Assembly: GCF_030272615.1 (NCBI RefSeq)
Contig: NC_081405.1
Span: 608,764,677 to 608,828,676 of the forward strand
Length of the DNA stretch: 64,000 nucleotides
From: Cryptomeria japonica
Taxonomy: Eukaryota > Streptophyta > Pinopsida > Cupressales > Cupressaceae
Direction: 5' to 3'
In this document: piece after piece, positions 59,640-64,000 of the stretch
How the letters are laid out: every line of letters starts with the position of its first letter
Numbering within the stretch: position 1 is the stretch's first letter
The notes under the pieces: model-generated
Database searches by the model: none
What the model was told of the DNA's origin: nothing
Seen by the model: the letters and a program-made list of their open reading frames with translations, nothing else
Translations under genes and position numbers: made by a program

Positions 59640-60875
59640 TGTAGCGTCCTAAAATTGTGACACTTGCAATTTTGACTGCATTTCGGTCTTCACGATGGCG
59701 ATGCAACACGCAACCTGAATGGAGACCCCGAAACTTGTCCACGACACTGAAAACTGCATTTTTCAAGCACCCTAGCCTGAACCTCCTTGCACCCTGCTGT
59801 CCCGGGAGGTGGGACCAGAGCGCCCAGCGCCCTGGTCCTTCAGGACCAGGGCGCCCCAGGACCATGGCGCCCAGCACCTTGGTCCCTGGGTCCTATTTTG
59901 GGCCCGGTCTCCTAAGGGGTCTCGGGTCTTTTTTGTTTGCAATTTGGAAATTATCTTTCCTGGTCGGCCTAAGGTTGGGAAAATCAGTCTATCAGCCCTA
60001 AATGACAAGTATATAAACTACATTTTCCTCTTTCATTCGATATGATGGAAAAGGCATGGAAACTATACTCAAGCATTCAAGCATTCAAGCATTCCTTCAA
60101 GCAATTGATCATTTCAAGTCTCCATTCAAGGCTAAGTGTTGCATTCAAGACAAGGATTCAACCATTGAAGAGGAGATCACATACTACTACAACATACAAC
60201 ATACAACATCTAAACCTTCGCACATAAGGATACAAACATCCTTAGAACAAGGTATTAGTACTTGTTTTACAGTCATTTACATTTACAGCACTTGCTCATT
60301 TCTTGGTTAATTCCAAAATCGGGGTTTGACCTAAAGGCAAACCCCTAATCCCTAACCCCCCAATCGTCTTAGCTTTTCTGTGTGTAGGTTGCAGGTACGC
60401 GGCTGAAATTGAAGATCTGAAATCCTTGTGCAGAGACGAACAGATCCCCCTTCGTTTTGCGGATTTTTCGGTGGACCGTGGCGCCGGGCGCCATTGTCTC
60501 GACAACTTTTGCTCAAATTTGCAGGACAGCGCCGTATCGACATTTTACTGCTAATTCCAGGTCCGCAGCTTCATCCTATATCCCTATCTCAGTTTATAAG
60601 CGAATCTTTGTCACTTTCTATGCATTCCTAGCTTAATTCTTCTATGCACATTCTTTACAAAAGAGGGTAGCCTTGCTTTCTTAACCCCTTGAAACACATT
60701 TAGCATCCAACCTTTCATTGCGTGGGATTGGATCTTGTGGGTTTCAACCCCTCTTTTGAATGTAAAGTCTCTCCCCTAAGTGAAAACCATCAACCCTAGT
60801 GAATCTCCCTTTTCTCTCCTTGGAGTTGGAAGAGGGGAGAGCAACTAGGGTTCGATCGTGATTTTCCGCTTTACA
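59640..60875 (+). repeat. Element E 3' LTR
   Basis: 1236 bp, about 55 bp longer than the 5' LTR. One 47-bp difference is a GC-rich insert after 59838; the other is an extra AAGCATTC near 60079. It includes a perfect 12-bp inverted repeat GCGCCCTGGTCC/GGACCAGGGCGC (59827-59838 and 59843-59854) with a TTCA loop. Confidence 0.92.
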
Positions 60876-61192
60876 GCTATTAAAAAAAAAATTCAATTCG
60901 TTCCATTAAATATTTGTACATTGATTATGGTTGATTATAATTTTATAAATATATACTATATAGTCATTCAAAATACAAAATTTCAAAAGTTTCAAGATAC
61001 AAAATTTGTAGTCATTCATGCATAAACACAGATACAGAGAAAACCATACTGCCCACAGCTTATAGCAAGCAGACAAAAAAACTAGTTCATTGCCGATAGG
61101 CCGCTCACTCAGTCTCACTATCCCCCTAGGTCGCCTCCTCCCTATCCCTTCTCTCCTCGGAGGTCGATGCTTTGGCTTTCCCTTTTGTCGCT

Positions 61193-61804
61193 TCAGTTTT
61201 CATTTTTGCAGTTTAGGCACCCGAAGTCGGGGTTGCCCTCCAAGCTTGCCAGTAGCTATATGGCCCTTCCTTCTTCAGCCCTATCTCTCAATTCCCTACC
61301 AACCTCCATCCTTGCCACCACATGCAAAGCCTTCAGGCCTTCATCCACCCTCATTAATTTCAAAAAGAGTTTCATCGCTTCCCACCCCACTTGGGCTCGT
61401 TCATGACACTGGTATTTGATTTCATCCTCTGGGCCATGAATAAAAGGAAGCAATTCCTCCTAGTCGTCTCCTTCCTTTATTTGAATGCCAACTCCCGGCA
61501 CCACCCACTCCAAGATTGAATCCAAGTTAATCAAAAACTCCCCATCAATCAATTTGACCAATGTGATTTTCACCTTTTCCACCTCCGGTTCGAATTCATA
61601 GGCCCACGCCAGAATCAGAGAGTAAACCTCCATGTTAGTTCGATACCGGTGACTGATATGTGCCACCTCCTCCGCAAGCATCAGTCGAGCTACCGCCAAC
61701 AACTTCTCCTTAAACCTGAATAGTCCTTGCATTAGTTTATTAGATACTTTGCCCAAAAAGGGCACCAAATTCTTGTCCGTTCAAAGTGTGAAATTGGCCT
61801 CCAT
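61193..61804 (-). pseudogene. Unrecognised decayed reading frame, 203 codons
   Basis: One minus-strand frame from ATG 61804 to TGA 61193 with three internal stops (TGA 61783, TAG 61460, TAG 61256) and no frameshift. Readable parts: VPFLGKVSNKLMQGLFRFKE, LAEEVAHISHRYRTNMEVYS, KITLVKLIDGEFLINLDSIL, HERAQVGWEAMKLFLKLMRV and a Cys-containing end (NPDFGCLNCKNEN). The protein would be helical and charged with no membrane segment. I do not recognise it. It faces the similar decayed frame at 52151-52726 across element E. Confidence 0.5.
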
Positions 61805-62452
61805 GGTCACCTACAATTTCAAAATCACTTCCTGCAAAAAATGTCTTACAGAAGGTACGATTCTACGAACTATAGATTTGTTTTGCTTCAAAGCATAAAA
61901 CTGGTACACAGATCAAAAGGTAATAAATTCTGCCTCCATCCTATAGGTCGGGTAATGAATGTGCATGATAAGACATTAATGCCATGAGATCAGGAAAAAG
62001 ATTGCCTGCCATCCTCCCCTTCCTCTATTCGTGTGACATGTCACAGACAACTCCTTCTGGAACAATTAATCGCCACCTTGGTATTTGTACTTTCCAAATT
62101 TTCTCACCTTAACAGGTTGAGGACTGCATTTGCACATTTTTCTAAATTAATACCTTAAATTTATGTTGAACTTTTATATATATTTTTAAACTATTTCTTA
62201 AAATTATATATCGTAAACACATTTTCAAAGAATTTTGTTAAACTTTAAATTAATATTTTAGATTTAATATTGAATGTTTTCTTTTTTATATTAAACTTTT
62301 ACCTTTCAAATTATATATCAAAATTTATATTTTTATTTAGTTATTTGTTTTATTCTAGAAACTAAGTTTCATGTTTTATACTATTTTTGAATTTCAAATT
62401 TTTACAAATATTATTAACATTATATTTAATAGTTATCTCAAACTATTGCCCA
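61805..62452. other. AT-rich DNA, nothing recognised
   Basis: Upstream side of the decayed minus-strand frame, becoming very AT-rich from 62150. No repeat or frame supported. Confidence 0.4.
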
Positions 62453-63262
62453 GAATTGAACATTTTAAATTTAATTAAATAGAATTAAGTCTATAGTCTA
62501 TAGACTATAAATCTCTTTTTTGGGCAGAACTTTAAAATGATTAAATAGACTTTAAAAATAGACCTGAAAAGTAACATGAGTATGGTGGCATGCCAGAAAA
62601 AAGGCAGAAGTCGTGGGACCCACTTCATCTTAAAACAGGTACCATTGACCGTTGGATGAAGAAAGATCAACGGATAGGGTGGATTTCGGCCCGAATGTGG
62701 GAAGTGAACACCTTTCTGAGAACTTTGCTTGGAATTGGACATTTTAAATTTAATTAAATATAATTAAGTCTATAAAGCTTTTTTTCGAGCGGAGGTTTAA
62801 AATGATTAAACAGACTAAAAATCAAACCCGAAAAGTGACACGAGTATGGTGACGTGCCAGAAAAATGGCAGAAGTCATGGGACCCACTACATCTTAAAAT
62901 AGGTACCATCGACTGTCAGATGAACAAAGATCAATGACTTAGGGTGGATTTCGGGGTGAATGTGGGAAGTGAATAGATTTTTGAGAACTTTTCCCGAAAA
63001 AGTGACATAAGTATGGTGACGTGCTTGAAAACTGGCAAAAGTCATGGGACCCACGACAACTGACAACAGGTACCATCCTCTGTTGGATGAGCAAAGATCA
63101 ATGGCTTAGGGTGGAATTCGGCCCGAATGTGGGAAGTGAACACATTTGGTAGAACTTCGCCTGGAATTGAAACTTTTTAAATTTAATTAAATATAATTAA
63201 GTCATTAAAGCAGTTTTTCGGGCGGAAGTTTAAAATTATTAAACAGACTTAAAAAATAAACG
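62453..63262 (+). repeat. Tandem repeat, ~280-bp unit, about three copies
   Basis: Units start GAATTG at 62453 and 62732 (period 279). A third, shortened unit starts at 62993 (CCCGAAAAAGTGAC), and a partial fourth at 63164. Each full unit has an AT-rich half (TTTTAAATTTAATTAAATA) and a half with GTATGGTGRCRTGCC, GTGGGACCCAC and GGTACCAT. The last part includes an imperfect hairpin CCGTTGGAT...GATCAACGG (62650-62676). No coding potential. Confidence 0.8.
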
Positions 63263-63591
63263 TTCTACTTTTTGTTGGCCTCTCCTGGCCTTCCCCACAT
63301 TCAGGTTTCCTACCCCCTCTTCCTATTCGACATCTCCAAAAAAATAAAGGTTGCCAAAAAAATATCAATTTGTTGAAGAAGCAATAATAGACTATAATGT
63401 ATAATATACCACTTCAAAAATATGATCGCTCACCTTTAGGCTTTAGGTCACTAGTAGTCGCCAATGCAGTCAACAACAATGATTTTCCTTGGTCTGAAAC
63501 TTCGCTATTGATCAGAATTTAGAGCCTAGAACCCACTAGATTGCGTTGACACAGATCTGATCTTTGCATGTATTTATACCAATCCTTATAT
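63263..63591. other. Spacer before satellite array 2
   Basis: Mixed-composition DNA without a frame or repeat I can support. Confidence 0.4.
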
Positions 63592-64000
63592 GGCGAATTC
63601 CATGGGAATTTTATATGGTATACAAATATTTGGCGAATCCCGCATAACTATAACACGACCTATGTAATTTTTGAGGCAATTATAGGTCGTCCAAATATGA
63701 CTTATGTAATTTTTGAGGCAATTATAGGTTGTCCAAATAATAGGTGAATACAATATAGTTGGTGAAAGTTGGGGTGAATGGAGACATGCGTCGGCAAGAT
63801 GTCGGGCGAATTGGGTCCCCCTGGCTAACAAATCTTCACATGCCTATAGGTGAATTAAGGTCATCTATTAAGGCAACCTTGGAGAGTGTAGGTGAAACAA
63901 TTAAATTTACCGTGTGTCCACCATATATTGCATTGGCAAAATCATTGCATAGAAACATTTAATTGCATAAAACATATGGCGATCGGGTCGTGACTTTGAC
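63592..64000 (+). repeat. Degenerate ~43-bp satellite, array 2 (runs off the window)
   Basis: GGYRA cores (GGCGA, GGCAA, GGTGA) occur at 63592, 63632, 63675, 63717, 63761, 63805, 63849, 63891, 63935 and 63978, at steps of 40, 43, 42, 44, 44, 44, 42, 44 and 43. Two neighbouring units (63660-63740) are nearly identical, with TTATGTAATTTTTGAGGCAA. Same strand and period as array 1, 12 kb away. Confidence 0.7.

Larger units (their letters stand above)
53105..60875 (+). mobile_element. Young LTR retrotransposon E with gag-protease ORF only
   Basis: A 7.77-kb element with LTRs 53105-54285 (1181 bp) and 59640-60875 (1236 bp), both from TGTAGCGTCCTAAAATTG to CTTTACA. A perfect target duplication GCTAT lies at 53100-53104 and 60876-60880. 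A primer-binding-site-like TGGTGAACCCGACG follows the 5' LTR (54289-54302); a polypurine tract AAAGTGGGGGCTAAA precedes the 3' LTR (59625-59639). The LTRs are almost identical apart from indels, so insertion is recent. Between the LTRs are a 1.26-kb leader, one intact 1115-codon ORF and a 743-bp tail, too short for RT, RNase H and integrase. It must use enzymes of an autonomous relative. Confidence 0.92.

Overview
The window is repeat-dominated plant nuclear DNA, most likely from a conifer or other gymnosperm. It has few genes, most reading frames are broken retroelement fragments, insertions are nested several levels deep, and the one convincing intact host gene is a plant TIR protein with the FVNHRG-type start often seen in conifer TIR proteins. 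The species is an inference. No rRNA, tRNA or CRISPR feature was recognised.

Layout. 353-1189: two-exon TIR-only gene. About 2.7-16.5 kb: a decayed minus-strand Ty3-gypsy relic (gag/protease traces 8.4-11.3 kb) flanked by two related copies of a dispersed repeat (called R1 here), possibly its LTRs. The left R1 copy is split by a 2.6-kb non-autonomous LTR element (3197-5819). The right R1 copy is split by a 5'-truncated LINE (13854-16224). 16.5-36.7 kb: a further repeat tract (R2) holding a second LINE (17676-20452) and a third LINE (20686-36357). The third LINE is split by a minus-strand Ty1-copia element (21850-35710), whose 3' LTR is in turn split by a plus-strand Ty1-copia element (22595-29378). 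Target-site duplications support most of these steps. 36.7-41.2 kb: AT-rich DNA, a 201-bp MITE-like element, a GC-richer gene-like island and a PPR pseudogene. 41.2-51.1 kb: a large tandem duplication (4.4 and 5.2 kb copies). 51.17-51.51 kb and 63.59-64.0 kb: two arrays of a degenerate satellite with a GGYRA core every ~43 bp. Between them lie two unrecognised decayed reading frames, a young 7.8-kb LTR element (53105-60875) with one intact 1115-codon gag/protease-like ORF and no reverse transcriptase, and a ~280-bp tandem repeat.

The most unusual signal is in the LINEs. Downstream of the RT/RNase H frame and before the 3' end, two of the three copies carry a second large reading frame with a conserved unrecognised domain followed by an acidic/lysine-rich stretch and a coiled coil. 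The third copy keeps what look like its acidic and coiled-coil parts. All three end in the same short 3' signature. This suggests a LINE lineage with a 3' accessory ORF. Apart from the TIR gene and the ORF of the young LTR element, all coding regions here are broken.
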